Shown: positions 34,191-42,110, counted from the stretch's first letter. The stretch: DNA of 43,931 nt from Candidatus Apopatosoma intestinale (GCA_003524145.1 DODZ01000003.1:1-43931), one strand, 5' to 3'. Notes: generated by a model from the sequence alone, not told the origin. Translations and numbers: made by a program.

Positions 34191-35681
34191 ATGAAAAAAA
34201 CAGGCTTTGACAATGCAAAATACATAAAAATGCAATCGGAACAGATAAAGAAGCGCATTTCGCAATTCGGCGGTAAGCTCTATCTTGAATTCGGCGGCAA
34301 GCTTTTTGACGATACGCACGCCGCCCGCGTGCTCCCGGGCTTTGAACCCGACAGCAAGCTGAAGATGCTGCTCGAGCTGAAGGATCAGGCGGAAATCGTC
34401 ATAGCTGTCAGCGCAGGTGCGCTCGAGTCGAGCAAGCGCAGAGGCGACCTCGGCATAACATACGATATGGAAGTTCTCCGCCTTATCGATATGTTTCGCA
34501 GTGTCGGACTTTATGTCGGCAGTGTTGTCATAACACAATACAACGGTCAGCAGGCGGCAGACAAGCTGAAAACCCAGCTTGAGGCGCATGATGTTAAGGT
34601 TTTTAAGCATTATATCATAGATGGCTATCCCTTTAATGTTCAGCATATCGTGAGCGCAGAGGGCTACGGCAAAAATGACTATATCGAAACTTCGCGCTCG
34701 CTTGTGGTCATCACGGCACCCGGTCCCGGCAGCGGTAAAATGGCGACATGCCTCTCTCAGCTCTATCATGAGCATGAGCGCGGAATCAACGCGGGCTATG
34801 CGAAATTTGAAACGTTTCCGATATGGAATCTGCCGCTCAAGCATCCTGTAAATCTCGCTTATGAGGCGGCGACGGCAGACCTGAGTGATGTCAATATGAT
34901 AGACCCGTTTCATCTTCAGGCATATGGCGAAGCAACTGTGAATTATAACAGGGATATCGAGATTTTCCCCGTGCTTTCCACGATGTTCGGGAAAATATAC
35001 GGCGAATCCCCTTATAAATCGCCGACTGATATGGGCGTAAATATGGCGGGCTACTGCATTTTCGATGATGAAGCTGTTCGTGAGGCGGCTTCGCAGGAGA
35101 TAATTTTCCGTTATTACAGAGCGCTCACCGACAGCATCAAGGGCGGAAAAAGCACCTCCAAAAAGGAAATCGAAACGATAGAAATGATAATGGATCAGGC
35201 GGGCATATCGCCTTATGACCGCAGGGTAGTGCGCCCCGCAGTCGAGCTTGAAGCAAAAACCGGCACATCATGCGCCGCGATTGAGCTTGCCGACGGCACG
35301 ATAATTACGGGAAAGACGAAAAATACCCTCGGCGCCTGTGCCGCGATGATAATCAATGCGCTGAAATATCTCTCGGGGATAGATGACAGCGTCGAGCTTG
35401 TTCCCGGGGATTTGCTCCGTCCCGTGCAGACGCTGAAGATAAAATATCTCGGAAGCAAGAATCCTTGCCTGCATATAGATGAGGCACTGATTGCCATCTC
35501 CGTGAATGCGGCAACAGATGAAAATGCCGCGAAAGCACTTTCGAAGTTGAGTGAGCTCCGCGGTTGCCATGCACATTCTACGGTGATACCCTCAAGCATA
35601 GACCTTGCCTTCATGCGCAGACTGAAGATAAATCTTTCCTGCGAACCGAAATATAAGGAAAATAAGCTTTTCAATCTCTGA
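34191..35681 (+). CDS. DUF1846 (UPF0371) family protein
   Basis: A 496-residue cytosolic protein of the DUF1846 family. F-D-N-x-K-Y-I-x-x-Q-S at the N-terminus, V-V-I-T-Q-Y-N-G-Q and T-A-P-G-P-G-S-G-K-M-A-T-C-L-S-Q-L-Y are typical; the last resembles a P-loop. Structures exist but the reaction is not established. It is third in an operon (10-bp gap, GGAG site). Confidence 0.9.
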   Translation: MKKTGFDNAKYIKMQSEQIKKRISQFGGKLYLEFGGKLFDDTHAARVLPGFEPDSKLKMLLELKDQAEIVIAVSAGALESSKRRGDLGITYDMEVLRLIDMFRSVGLYVGSVVITQYNGQQAADKLKTQLEAHDVKVFKHYIIDGYPFNVQHIVSAEGYGKNDYIETSRSLVVITAPGPGSGKMATCLSQLYHEHERGINAGYAKFETFPIWNLPLKHPVNLAYEAATADLSDVNMIDPFHLQAYGEATVNYNRDIEIFPVLSTMFGKIYGESPYKSPTDMGVNMAGYCIFDDEAVREAASQEIIFRYYRALTDSIKGGKSTSKKEIETIEMIMDQAGISPYDRRVVRPAVELEAKTGTSCAAIELADGTIITGKTKNTLGACAAMIINALKYLSGIDDSVELVPGDLLRPVQTLKIKYLGSKNPCLHIDEALIAISVNAATDENAAKALSKLSELRGCHAHSTVIPSSIDLAFMRRLKINLSCEPKYKENKLFNL

Positions 35682-35797
35682 TGAAAAGCACAGTACCCGA
35701 AAAACGCAGACCGAAAAAGTGAAATGGCGCGTGTTTTTGCAGAGTAAGATGTATATTAGGAACTGAACTCTTTGCTGATATCAACTCAAAATTAAGG

Positions 35798-35821
35798 AAG
35801 GGAAGCCGCGAGGCTTCCCTT
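35798..35821 (+). terminator. Probable terminator of the DUF1846 operon
   Basis: AAGGGAAGCC (35798-35807) and GGCTTCCCTT (35812-35821) form a perfect 10-bp stem with a GCGA tetraloop. The T-tract is poor (TGAGGTTTATTG), so it may be a weak or RNA-stabilising hairpin. Confidence 0.55.
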
Positions 35822-35852
35822 TGAGGTTTATTGTTATATTTGTCTCGCTGAA

Positions 35853-35890
35853 ATCCGTCTCTTCCGTACTGCTGTACGGAAGAGGCGGAT
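35853..35890. repeat. Strong 17-bp hairpin, unexplained
   Basis: ATCCGTCTCTTCCGTAC (35853-35869) pairs with GTACGGAAGAGGCGGAT (35874-35890) over 17 bp with one wobble and a 4-nt loop. No T-run follows on either side. The rest of the 0.5-kb gap 35682-36218 holds no gene I can support, only the weak terminator and the sigma-gene promoter. Confidence 0.65.
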
Positions 35891-36071
35891 ATTCGATGAC
35901 TCTGCACATTTTTATCTGCCCCAAAATCTCCGCGCAATATATAGAAAAATATGTTCTGCGCGCAGAAAAATTTTTCAGATTTTTTCTTTCCTGCATTTGT
36001 GTACTTATCCGATTATTTTTATGGTGTTGCCGGACTGCGCCGATTTCCCTCTTTAAATTTCCCCGCACACC

Positions 36072-36100
36072 TTGAAAAAGTGAAGAGATTATGTTATACT
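36072..36100 (+). promoter_or_regulatory. Sigma-A-type promoter of the sigma-factor operon
   Basis: TTGAAA (36072-36077) and TATACT (36095-36100) with 17-bp spacing. It looks like a housekeeping promoter rather than an ECF-type one, so autoregulation through the encoded sigma factor is not obvious. Confidence 0.75.
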
Positions 36101-36218
36101 TATCTAAATGCTTTGACCTCCGCGCAAAAAATCGGATTTTTTTAATAAAATCGGTGAGAAAAGCGGCTATGTCAAACGACTAATGAGTGAACGGCGAGTT
36201 CACGGAACGGAGCAGACC

Positions 36219-36779
36219 ATGGATAACGGTGCGGAAAGCTACCGCAGATTTCTTGATGGCGATCGCGGTGCTTTTGACGATCTCGTGAACGAGTACCATG
36301 ACAATCTCATATTTTTCATTTACGGTTCTGTTAAAAATATAACTGTAGCCGAAGATATTGCGGCAGACGTTTTCATGGAGCTGATAGTGCATAAGCACAG
36401 GTATAATTTCAAGAGCTCCTTCAAAACATATCTTTATTCCATTGCACGGCACAAAAGCATAGACTATATCAGGCGCGAGAGCAGATATTCAGTCACCGAA
36501 AACGATATATCCGAGCTTGATTTGCCCGATGTGAAAACACTGGAAGATTCCGTGATAGAAAACGAGCGTCAGGCGGCGGTGCATGACGCAATGAAAAAGC
36601 TGAATGAAGATTATCGCACGGTTCTGCATCTTACATATTTTGAAAATGTCACCCCTGATGACATATGCAGAATAATGAAGAAAAACAAAAAGCAAGTAGC
36701 AAACTTATTATACAGAGCAAAGGAGGCACTCTCCGGAGTTCTCCTGAAGGGAGGGATTTTTGAAAATGAAAACAAATAA
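36219..36779 (+). CDS. ECF-like sigma-70 family RNA polymerase sigma factor
   Basis: A 186-residue protein with only regions 2 and 4. Region 2 contains E-D-I-A-A-D-V-F-M-E-L and F-K-T-Y-L-Y-S-I-A-R-H-K-S-I-D-Y-I-R-R; region 4 has L-x-x-D-Y-R-T-V-L-H-L-T-Y-F-E and a helix-turn-helix ending in Q-V-A-N-L-L-Y-R-A-K-E-A-L. ATG 36219 follows CGGAG; an upstream in-frame ATG at 36183 is possible. It overlaps the next gene by 14 bp, the usual sign of a sigma/anti-sigma pair. Confidence 0.9.
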   Translation: MDNGAESYRRFLDGDRGAFDDLVNEYHDNLIFFIYGSVKNITVAEDIAADVFMELIVHKHRYNFKSSFKTYLYSIARHKSIDYIRRESRYSVTENDISELDLPDVKTLEDSVIENERQAAVHDAMKKLNEDYRTVLHLTYFENVTPDDICRIMKKNKKQVANLLYRAKEALSGVLLKGGIFENENK

Positions 36780-37452
36780 GGAATTCGGTGATTACGTATT
36801 TGAAAAAGCCGAAAAATACAAGGCAAAAAGAGCCGCAACGATAAAAAGAATTGCCTCCGGCATTGCGGGCTGCCTCGCCTTTGCCGTAGTAGTTACGCTG
36901 ATGGGCATAAACGGAATTTTCAATGTGGGAAATCTCAATTATGAGAAGGAGGAGCCAAAGGTGCGTATGTACAGCATTGACGGGCATGTTTCTCCTCAGA
37001 GCGAACAGAATCAGCCTGTCGCAATAAGAAACAACGATGTTATTTCATACGGGATGGAAAAAGAGATATACGGCGGCGGACTTTATTTCTATATCAAAAC
37101 ATACAACGCGCTCGAAAACGAATATACTGTTCTTCACAGCGCAGACGACTTTTTTAAATATTCGGCGTTTATTTCAAATATGAAAGAGGGCGGGGAAGAG
37201 TCTCTTGAGGCTATATCGGAGGCTGCGGAAAAAGCCGACTTTTCCGAATGCGATATGATAGTTCTCCGTAAAAGTGAGCCGAACTCCGGAAACAGGAGGA
37301 AGCTCTCCTACAGGGGAGTGATTGACGGAGCCTACACCTTTTCGATGAGAATGGCGGCGCAGACTATTGATTGTGCAATGTCGACGGATTACTATGTAAT
37401 CTTTGTGCCGAAGGAAAATGCAGATAAGATAACGGTGTATTTTGAGGATTAA
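36766..37452 (+). CDS. Membrane protein, probable anti-sigma partner
   Basis: A 228-residue protein with a cytoplasmic N-terminus of about 28 residues (K-A-E-K-Y-K-A-K-R), one transmembrane helix (about 29-48) and an extracytoplasmic domain of about 175 residues that I do not recognise. This topology and the overlap with the sigma gene suggest an anti-sigma factor, though the cytoplasmic part is short and lacks a zinc-type motif. ATG 36766 lies ten bases after GAAGGGAGG; a TTG at 36760 is less likely. Confidence 0.6.
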   Translation: MKTNKEFGDYVFEKAEKYKAKRAATIKRIASGIAGCLAFAVVVTLMGINGIFNVGNLNYEKEEPKVRMYSIDGHVSPQSEQNQPVAIRNNDVISYGMEKEIYGGGLYFYIKTYNALENEYTVLHSADDFFKYSAFISNMKEGGEESLEAISEAAEKADFSECDMIVLRKSEPNSGNRRKLSYRGVIDGAYTFSMRMAAQTIDCAMSTDYYVIFVPKENADKITVYFED

Positions 37453-37465
37453 GCAGGTTAAGAAA

Positions 37466-37502
37466 AAGCTCATTCGGGCATGCCCGAATGAGCTTTTTTT
37501 CA
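37466..37502. terminator. Bidirectional terminator
   Basis: A self-complementary stem, AAAGCTCATTCGGGC with GCCCGAATGAGCTTT around AT, followed by a long T-run on the plus strand and TTTTTCTT on the minus strand. It ends both the sigma operon and metI. Confidence 0.93.
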
Positions 37503-37507
37503 TCTCC

Positions 37508-38206
37508 TTATTTGAGCCTTTTATCCGACCTGCCGGAGAGGAAGGTGCCGAGGCTCTGGAAAATCTGAACCATAATGATAAGCAGTATCACTGCCATGAT
37601 GATAACGGGATAATTGTATCTGTTATAGCCGTACATTATCGCGATATTTCCGAGACCGCCGCCGCCTATCGCACCGCTCATCGCCGTATAGCCGAGTATA
37701 GTCGTGACGGCTATAGTTGCGTTTGATATGAGCGAAGGCACGCTCTCGGGAATCATAACCTTTGTTATTATCTGAAAAGGTGTTGCACCCATGCTCTGCG
37801 CCGCTTCAATAATATTCGGATTTACCTCGCGCAGACTGCTCTCCACAAGTCTTGCGACAAAGGGGAAAGCTGCTATCACAAGAGGAACTATCGAGGCGAC
37901 AGAGCCTATGGTGGTACCGACGATAAGTCTTGTCAGCGGGAATACGACAACTATAAGTATAATGAACGGAACGGAACGCAGAAGATTTACGATAACATTG
38001 ATAACCTTCATGAGAGGGCGCGGAAGCGGAAGCACACCTCCCCTGTCGCCGCATACGAGCAGTACTCCGAGCGGCAAACCTATGATAAAAGCGAAGAGCG
38101 TTGACACAAGGGTGACATAAAAGGTTTCCCATATGGCAAGCGGGATATCATGCTTCAGTATATCGAGCGCGGCGTTCAGTTTATCGGGAGAAAACATATT
38201 GCTCAT
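37508..38206 (-). CDS. metI: Methionine ABC transporter permease
   Basis: MetI (232 residues) has five transmembrane helices and the ABC coupling loop E-A-A-Q-S-M-G-A-T-P-F-Q-I near residues 136-148. The G-A-I-G-G-G-G-L-G-N-I-A segment is typical of MetI. ATG 38206 lies seven bases after GGAGG; GTG 38212 would overlap the metN stop and sit right on the binding site. It is last in metQ-metN-metI. Confidence 0.94.
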   Translation of the reverse strand: MSNMFSPDKLNAALDILKHDIPLAIWETFYVTLVSTLFAFIIGLPLGVLLVCGDRGGVLPLPRPLMKVINVIVNLLRSVPFIILIVVVFPLTRLIVGTTIGSVASIVPLVIAAFPFVARLVESSLREVNPNIIEAAQSMGATPFQIITKVMIPESVPSLISNATIAVTTILGYTAMSGAIGGGGLGNIAIMYGYNRYNYPVIIMAVILLIIMVQIFQSLGTFLSGRSDKRLK

Positions 38207-38208
38207 GC

Positions 38209-39207
38209 TCACACCTCCTCAACAGTGACATTTTCAATTGCGCCGAGATAGTCCTTTACTATCTTTGCGTGTACCGCACCTCCGGGAACGCCTATCAGCA
38301 TGGAGCCGTAGGTTTTGTCGTCTATCATTCTTGTGGCAGCGGAAACAATGTTCACCAGAACATTCTTTTCCTGCGCCATTTTGGCTATCCACGGCGTGCT
38401 TGCGGCGGCTGCTCCGTTGAAAATTATGCGCATACGCGTCTCATGCAGAGGATTTGAAACACTGTCGTCGGCACCGTTCGGAAAAACGAGACGCCTTGCC
38501 GCCGCGGATTTCGGACTTGCGAAAACTGTGCCTACAGCGCCGCTTTCGACCACCTCGCCGTTATCGAGTATCGCGACATGAGAGCATATTTCTTCGACGA
38601 CGCTCATCTGATGCGTTATCACTATCACGGTGATGCCGAGACGCTTGTTTATCTCGCGGATAAGCCCGAGTATCGAATGTGTCGTATTCGGGTCGAGTGC
38701 GCTTGTGGCTTCGTCACAGAGGAGCACCTTCGGATTTGTCGCAAGCGCACGCGCGATGGCGATTCTCTGCTGCTGACCGCCGGAAAGCTGCGCGGGATAA
38801 GCCTTTGCCTTGTCGGGAAGCCCCACCATATCGAGAAGCTCATGCGCACGCTCAACAGCCTTGTGCTTCGGCACGCCGGCAAGCTCCATAGGAAAGCAGA
38901 TATTTTTGAGGCAGTTCTTCTGCATGAGAAGATTGAAGCCCTGAAAGATCATCGTTATGCTTCTTCTTGCGTCGCGAAGCTCCGCAGGGGAGAGCGCCGT
39001 CATATCCACGCCGTCTATCACGACTCTGCCCTCCGTGGGGCGTTCGAGCAGATTTATACAGCGCACAAGCGTGCTTTTGCCGGCGCCGCTCATGCCTATG
39101 ATGCCGTATATATCGCCGTCCTCTATCGTGAGGTTTATATCGTGCAGTGCGGCAACCCTGCCGCCCGCACCGTCAAAAGTCTTGCTTAAGTTTTCAATCC
39201 GTATCAT
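38209..39207 (-). CDS. metN: Methionine ABC transporter ATP-binding protein
   Basis: MetN (332 residues): Walker A G-M-S-G-A-G-K-S-T at residues 38-46, signature L-S-G-G-Q-Q-Q-R, Walker B V-L-L-C-D-E-A-T-S-A-L-D, and a C-terminal NIL domain (about 260-332) that senses methionine and inhibits transport in the E. coli enzyme. The NIL domain and the neighbouring metQ and metI make methionine the likely substrate. It starts 24 bp after metQ. Confidence 0.95.
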   Translation of the reverse strand: MIRIENLSKTFDGAGGRVAALHDINLTIEDGDIYGIIGMSGAGKSTLVRCINLLERPTEGRVVIDGVDMTALSPAELRDARRSITMIFQGFNLLMQKNCLKNICFPMELAGVPKHKAVERAHELLDMVGLPDKAKAYPAQLSGGQQQRIAIARALATNPKVLLCDEATSALDPNTTHSILGLIREINKRLGITVIVITHQMSVVEEICSHVAILDNGEVVESGAVGTVFASPKSAAARRLVFPNGADDSVSNPLHETRMRIIFNGAAAASTPWIAKMAQEKNVLVNIVSAATRMIDDKTYGSMLIGVPGGAVHAKIVKDYLGAIENVTVEEV

Positions 39208-39231
39208 TATGTAAATTTTCCTTTTTGAGGA

Positions 39232-40083
39232 TTATTTCTTTATATCATCGAGAGTTGTGTGGCTTTCGGAGTAAATTCCCATCGGCTCTACATGAATGGC
39301 GGAAACGGAAACGATATGTGTGCCGTTTTCCTTATTGAAGTTATCGAGGTAAGGTGCATGCTGGAAATAGTTTGCATCGCATTCTCCACTCTCAACTACC
39401 GTATTCGGAACGACATAGTCGGAGAGAACCTTGATTTCGAGAGTGATGTTCTTCTCGGCGAGAATTTTCTTTACCTCTCCGAGAATTTCGGCATGAGGTG
39501 TGGGAGAAGCGGCAACGCTTATTTTTGCGCCTGCAAGTGCGGCATAGTCGACTGCGGCATCATAGCCGTCTGTGGGATTGTCAACGGTGCTGACAACATT
39601 TCCGCCGAACTTTTCTGTGATGAAGTCCTTTACCTGCTTGCTCTCGAGTGCGGCGATGAGCGCCTTTATTTCGGGCTTGCTTTCATTGCCTTCCTTGACG
39701 GCAAGTATATTGGAATATGCGGAATAGGAGCCTTCTATTGCAACGGAATCCTTGGAGGGATTGAGACCTGCGGAGATAGCGTAGTTGGAATTGATGACCG
39801 CATAGTCGACATCGCGCAGAACATTGGGGAGCTGAGCCGCTTCTATTTCGCTGAATTTGACATTGTAGGGGTTTTCAGCTATATCCTTTACCGTAGCGGT
39901 GATACCGGCGCCCTCTTTGAGCTTGATGATACCGTTTGCTTCGAGAACCCTGAGAGCTCTTGCTTCGTTTGTCGGGTCGTTGGGGATGGCTATTGTTACG
40001 CTTTTCTTTCCGCATGCGGAAAAGGCGAGGAGCGCCGCCGTGAAGAGCGCGAGTACGAGTACGGCTGAAATAATTCTTTTCAT
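39232..40083 (-). CDS. metQ: Methionine-binding lipoprotein
   Basis: MetQ (283 residues) is the substrate-binding lipoprotein, with lipobox A-F-S-A-C and C24 as the anchor. The NLPA fold is clear: V-T-I-A-I-P-N-D-P-T-N-E-A-R-A-L near the start, V-D-Y-A-V-I-N-S-N-Y-A (ligand site) and A-N-Y-F-Q-H-A-P-Y-L near the end. A GAAAGGA site precedes ATG 40083. The ~380-nt leader upstream carries a Met-rich peptide and an attenuator. Confidence 0.95.
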   Translation of the reverse strand: MKRIISAVLVLALFTAALLAFSACGKKSVTIAIPNDPTNEARALRVLEANGIIKLKEGAGITATVKDIAENPYNVKFSEIEAAQLPNVLRDVDYAVINSNYAISAGLNPSKDSVAIEGSYSAYSNILAVKEGNESKPEIKALIAALESKQVKDFITEKFGGNVVSTVDNPTDGYDAAVDYAALAGAKISVAASPTPHAEILGEVKKILAEKNITLEIKVLSDYVVPNTVVESGECDANYFQHAPYLDNFNKENGTHIVSVSAIHVEPMGIYSESHTTLDDIKK

Positions 40084-40148
40084 TTTAGTGATTCCTTTCG
40101 TGTTTGTTTGATTTATGGGGTTTGAATTTTATTTTTGTTATTTTGGGA

Positions 40149-40229
40149 TTATTTCACGGGATATGCCTTTCGGCACATTCGTTTCGAATGAAAATTGGCT
40201 TTTGTGAGATTTTTGATAAAATTTTTCAT
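40149..40229 (-). CDS. Second small leader ORF, between the attenuator and metQ
   Basis: A 26-codon frame with an excellent AAGGAG site nine bases before its ATG (40229-40227). It begins M-K-N-F-I-K-N-L-T-K and is strongly basic, containing R-M-C-R-K near the end. It lies downstream of the leader terminator and 65 bp before metQ, so it is translated only on read-through transcripts. It may couple translation, act as a second sensing peptide, or be a small protein. It has no recognised family. Confidence 0.5.
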   Translation of the reverse strand: MKNFIKNLTKANFHSKRMCRKAYPVK

Positions 40230-40244
40230 AGCCTGCTCCTTATT

Positions 40245-40282
40245 AAATAAAAATGACCGGAAAGCTCCGATAAGCTTCCCGG
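40245..40282 (-). terminator. Attenuator terminator in the metQ leader
   Basis: Minus strand: CCGGGAAGCT (40282-40273) and AGCTTTCCGG (40266-40257) form a 10-bp stem with one G-U pair and a TATCGG loop, then TCATTTTTATTTAA. It lies 32 nt beyond the stop of the Met-rich leader peptide and before metQ. Its loop plus the inner stem are complementary to a segment of the peptide gene at 40334-40341. Confidence 0.78.
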
Positions 40283-40314
40283 CTTGAAAACAAATTTAAT
40301 GTCTGCTTTTGCTT

Positions 40315-40416
40315 TCACTCTGCGAGCTGAGAATTATCGGAAAAAGACGCGGAAAAACTGCACATACGCATGCGCATGCACATCATCATAGACATCATAG
40401 CCGTTGTCTTTTTCAT
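40315..40416 (-). CDS. Methionine-rich leader peptide of metQNI
   Basis: A 33-codon gene with a strong AAAAGGAG site seven bases before ATG (40416-40414). It begins M-K-K-T-T-A-M-M-S-M-M-M-C-M-R-M-R-M-C: nine methionines in the first 18 residues, two cysteines, then an ordinary serine-rich tail. It lies about 45 nt from the 5' end of the predicted transcript and ends 32 nt before an intrinsic terminator, upstream of the methionine transporter. This is the architecture of an amino-acid attenuation leader. UCCGAUAA in its last third (40341-40334) can pair with UUAUCGGA in the terminator (40273-40266). Confidence 0.82.
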   Translation of the reverse strand: MKKTTAMMSMMMCMRMRMCSFSASFSDNSQLAE

Positions 40417-40468
40417 GGTGTTTCTCCTTTTTTCCAGAGTGAACTGCCAGATGGAACAGATTGTGGCT

Positions 40469-40497
40469 ATTTTATCACAGTTTTTTGCGCTTGTCAA
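40469..40497 (-). promoter_or_regulatory. Sigma-A promoter of the metQNI leader
   Basis: Minus strand TTGACA (40497-40492) and TAAAAT (40474-40469) with 17-bp spacing. Initiation near 40462 places the leader peptide close to the 5' end of the RNA. Confidence 0.87.
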
Positions 40498-40692
40498 TAG
40501 GCTTGCGAAAATTTATCAGTAAAAATTCGAAAAAAACGAATATTTACGCAGAAACAATAATTTTTCAATAATATGTTTTTAAACATAGCGTTTTCATAAT
40601 AAATTTTTCTGAAATCCGAGTGTTTTTCTTTTGCGCGCGCGGCTTGCGGAGGAATATAAATGTAAATTTCATCGGAAATTATCATTTTTCAC

Positions 40693-40721
40693 TTGAAAAA
40701 TGCGCATCATAGTGCTATACT
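40693..40721 (+). promoter_or_regulatory. Sigma-A promoter of pgk-tpiA
   Basis: TTGAAA (40693-40698) and TATACT (40716-40721) with 17-bp spacing, divergent from the metQ promoter. The 195 bp between the two -35 boxes are AT-rich, with nothing else I can name. Confidence 0.83.
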
Positions 40722-40779
40722 GTATCATGGATAAAAATGGGGCATATTTTGCCCGCCAAAGAAAGGAAAGGTATCTTTT

Positions 40780-42087
40780 ATGAATTACAACAAGAAAACC
40801 ATTGAAGATATTGATGTTGCAGGCAAAAAAGTGCTTGTGCGCTGCGATTTCAATGTTCCTCAGAAGGATGGCGTCATCACGAGCGACAAGAGAATAGTTG
40901 AAGCTCTGCCCACTATCAAATACCTCATGGAGAAGGGTGCTTATGTTATCCTTTGCTCTCATATGGGCAAGCCGCATAACATTTTCACAGAGGGCTTCTC
41001 TCTCAATAAGAAGGAAAAGAAGGCTATAGAGGAGCTTCCCGCAGAGGAGCAGGCAGAGGCTAAGGCAAAGGCTCTGAAAAAGGCTCTCGGCGATAAGGAG
41101 AAATTCTCCCTTAAGATAGTTGCCGATAAGCTCAATGAATATCTCGGCGGCAAGGTTACATTTGCTTCCGATATCATCGGCGACGATGCGAAGGCTAAAA
41201 TAGCTGCCATGAAGGCAGGCGAATGTGTTCTCCTCGAGAATGTCCGCTTTGATGCGCGCGAGGAAAAGAACGATCCCGAATTTGCAAAGGAGCTTGCTTC
41301 TCTTGCAGAGGTTTATGTAAACGATGCCTTCGGCACGGCTCACCGCGCCCATGCTTCCACAGCAGGCGTTGCGGCTTATCTCCCCGCCGTATGCGGCTAT
41401 CTTATCCGGAAAGAAATCAGCGTTATGGGCAAGGCTCTCGATAATCCCGAGCGTCCTTTCGTTGCCATTCTCGGCGGTGCAAAGGTTTCCGATAAGCTCA
41501 ATGTTATCAATAACCTCCTCACAAAGGTTGATACACTCATCATCGGCGGCGGCATGGCATATACCTTCCTCGCCGCAAAGGGCTATGGCGTAGGCAAATC
41601 CCTGCTCGATGAATCCAAAACAGATTACTGCCGCGATATGATGGCAAAGGCAGAGAAGGCGGGCGTGAAGCTTCTTCTCCCGATTGATACCGTCATCGCC
41701 GCAGATTTCCCGAATCCGATAGATGCTCCGATTTCCGTCAGAACAGTTGATGCAGACAAGATTCCCGCAGATATGGAAGGCATGGATATCGGCGAAAAGA
41801 CACGCGCACTCTTTGCAGACGCCGTAAAGAACGCTAAGACTGTTGTATGGAACGGACCGATGGGTGTTTTTGAAAATCCCACCCTTGCCGCCGGTACAAT
41901 AGCAGTGGCACAGGCTCTTGCAGATTCCGATGCTACGACGATAGTCGGCGGCGGCGACAGCGCGGCTGCCTGCGAGCAGCTTGGCTTTGCTTCCAAGATA
42001 ACTCATATTTCCACAGGCGGCGGTGCAAGCCTTGAATTTCTCGAGGGTCTCGAGCTTCCCGGTATTGCCTGCCTCCAGAATAAATAA
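40780..42087 (+). CDS. pgk: Phosphoglycerate kinase
   Basis: Pgk (435 residues) makes ATP in lower glycolysis. V-R-C-D-F-N-V-P near residue 20, L-L-E-N-V-R-F, V-N-D-A-F-G-T-A-H-R-A-H-A-S, G-G-A-K-V-S-D-K and the C-terminal G-G-G-D-S-A-A are all present. It is about 40 residues longer than common Pgk because of a lysine/glutamate-rich insertion right after S-H-M-G-K-P (about residues 74-112), where the usual text is S-H-L-G-R-P. GAAAGGAAAGG precedes ATG 40780; tpiA follows by 23 bp. Confidence 0.96.
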   Translation: MNYNKKTIEDIDVAGKKVLVRCDFNVPQKDGVITSDKRIVEALPTIKYLMEKGAYVILCSHMGKPHNIFTEGFSLNKKEKKAIEELPAEEQAEAKAKALKKALGDKEKFSLKIVADKLNEYLGGKVTFASDIIGDDAKAKIAAMKAGECVLLENVRFDAREEKNDPEFAKELASLAEVYVNDAFGTAHRAHASTAGVAAYLPAVCGYLIRKEISVMGKALDNPERPFVAILGGAKVSDKLNVINNLLTKVDTLIIGGGMAYTFLAAKGYGVGKSLLDESKTDYCRDMMAKAEKAGVKLLLPIDTVIAADFPNPIDAPISVRTVDADKIPADMEGMDIGEKTRALFADAVKNAKTVVWNGPMGVFENPTLAAGTIAVAQALADSDATTIVGGGDSAAACEQLGFASKITHISTGGGASLEFLEGLELPGIACLQNK

Positions 42088-42110
42088 TCCGCGAAAGGAA
42101 GTATAAAATA

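Noticed and set aside
35821..36075. 84-codon frame in the gap before the sigma factor
   Set aside because: It starts inside or next to hairpins, has no binding site, and overlaps the sigma-operon promoter.
40309..40500. 63-codon plus-strand frame opposite the Met-rich leader
   Set aside because: It is the antisense of the leader peptide, histidine-rich because His codons (CAT) mirror Met codons (ATG).
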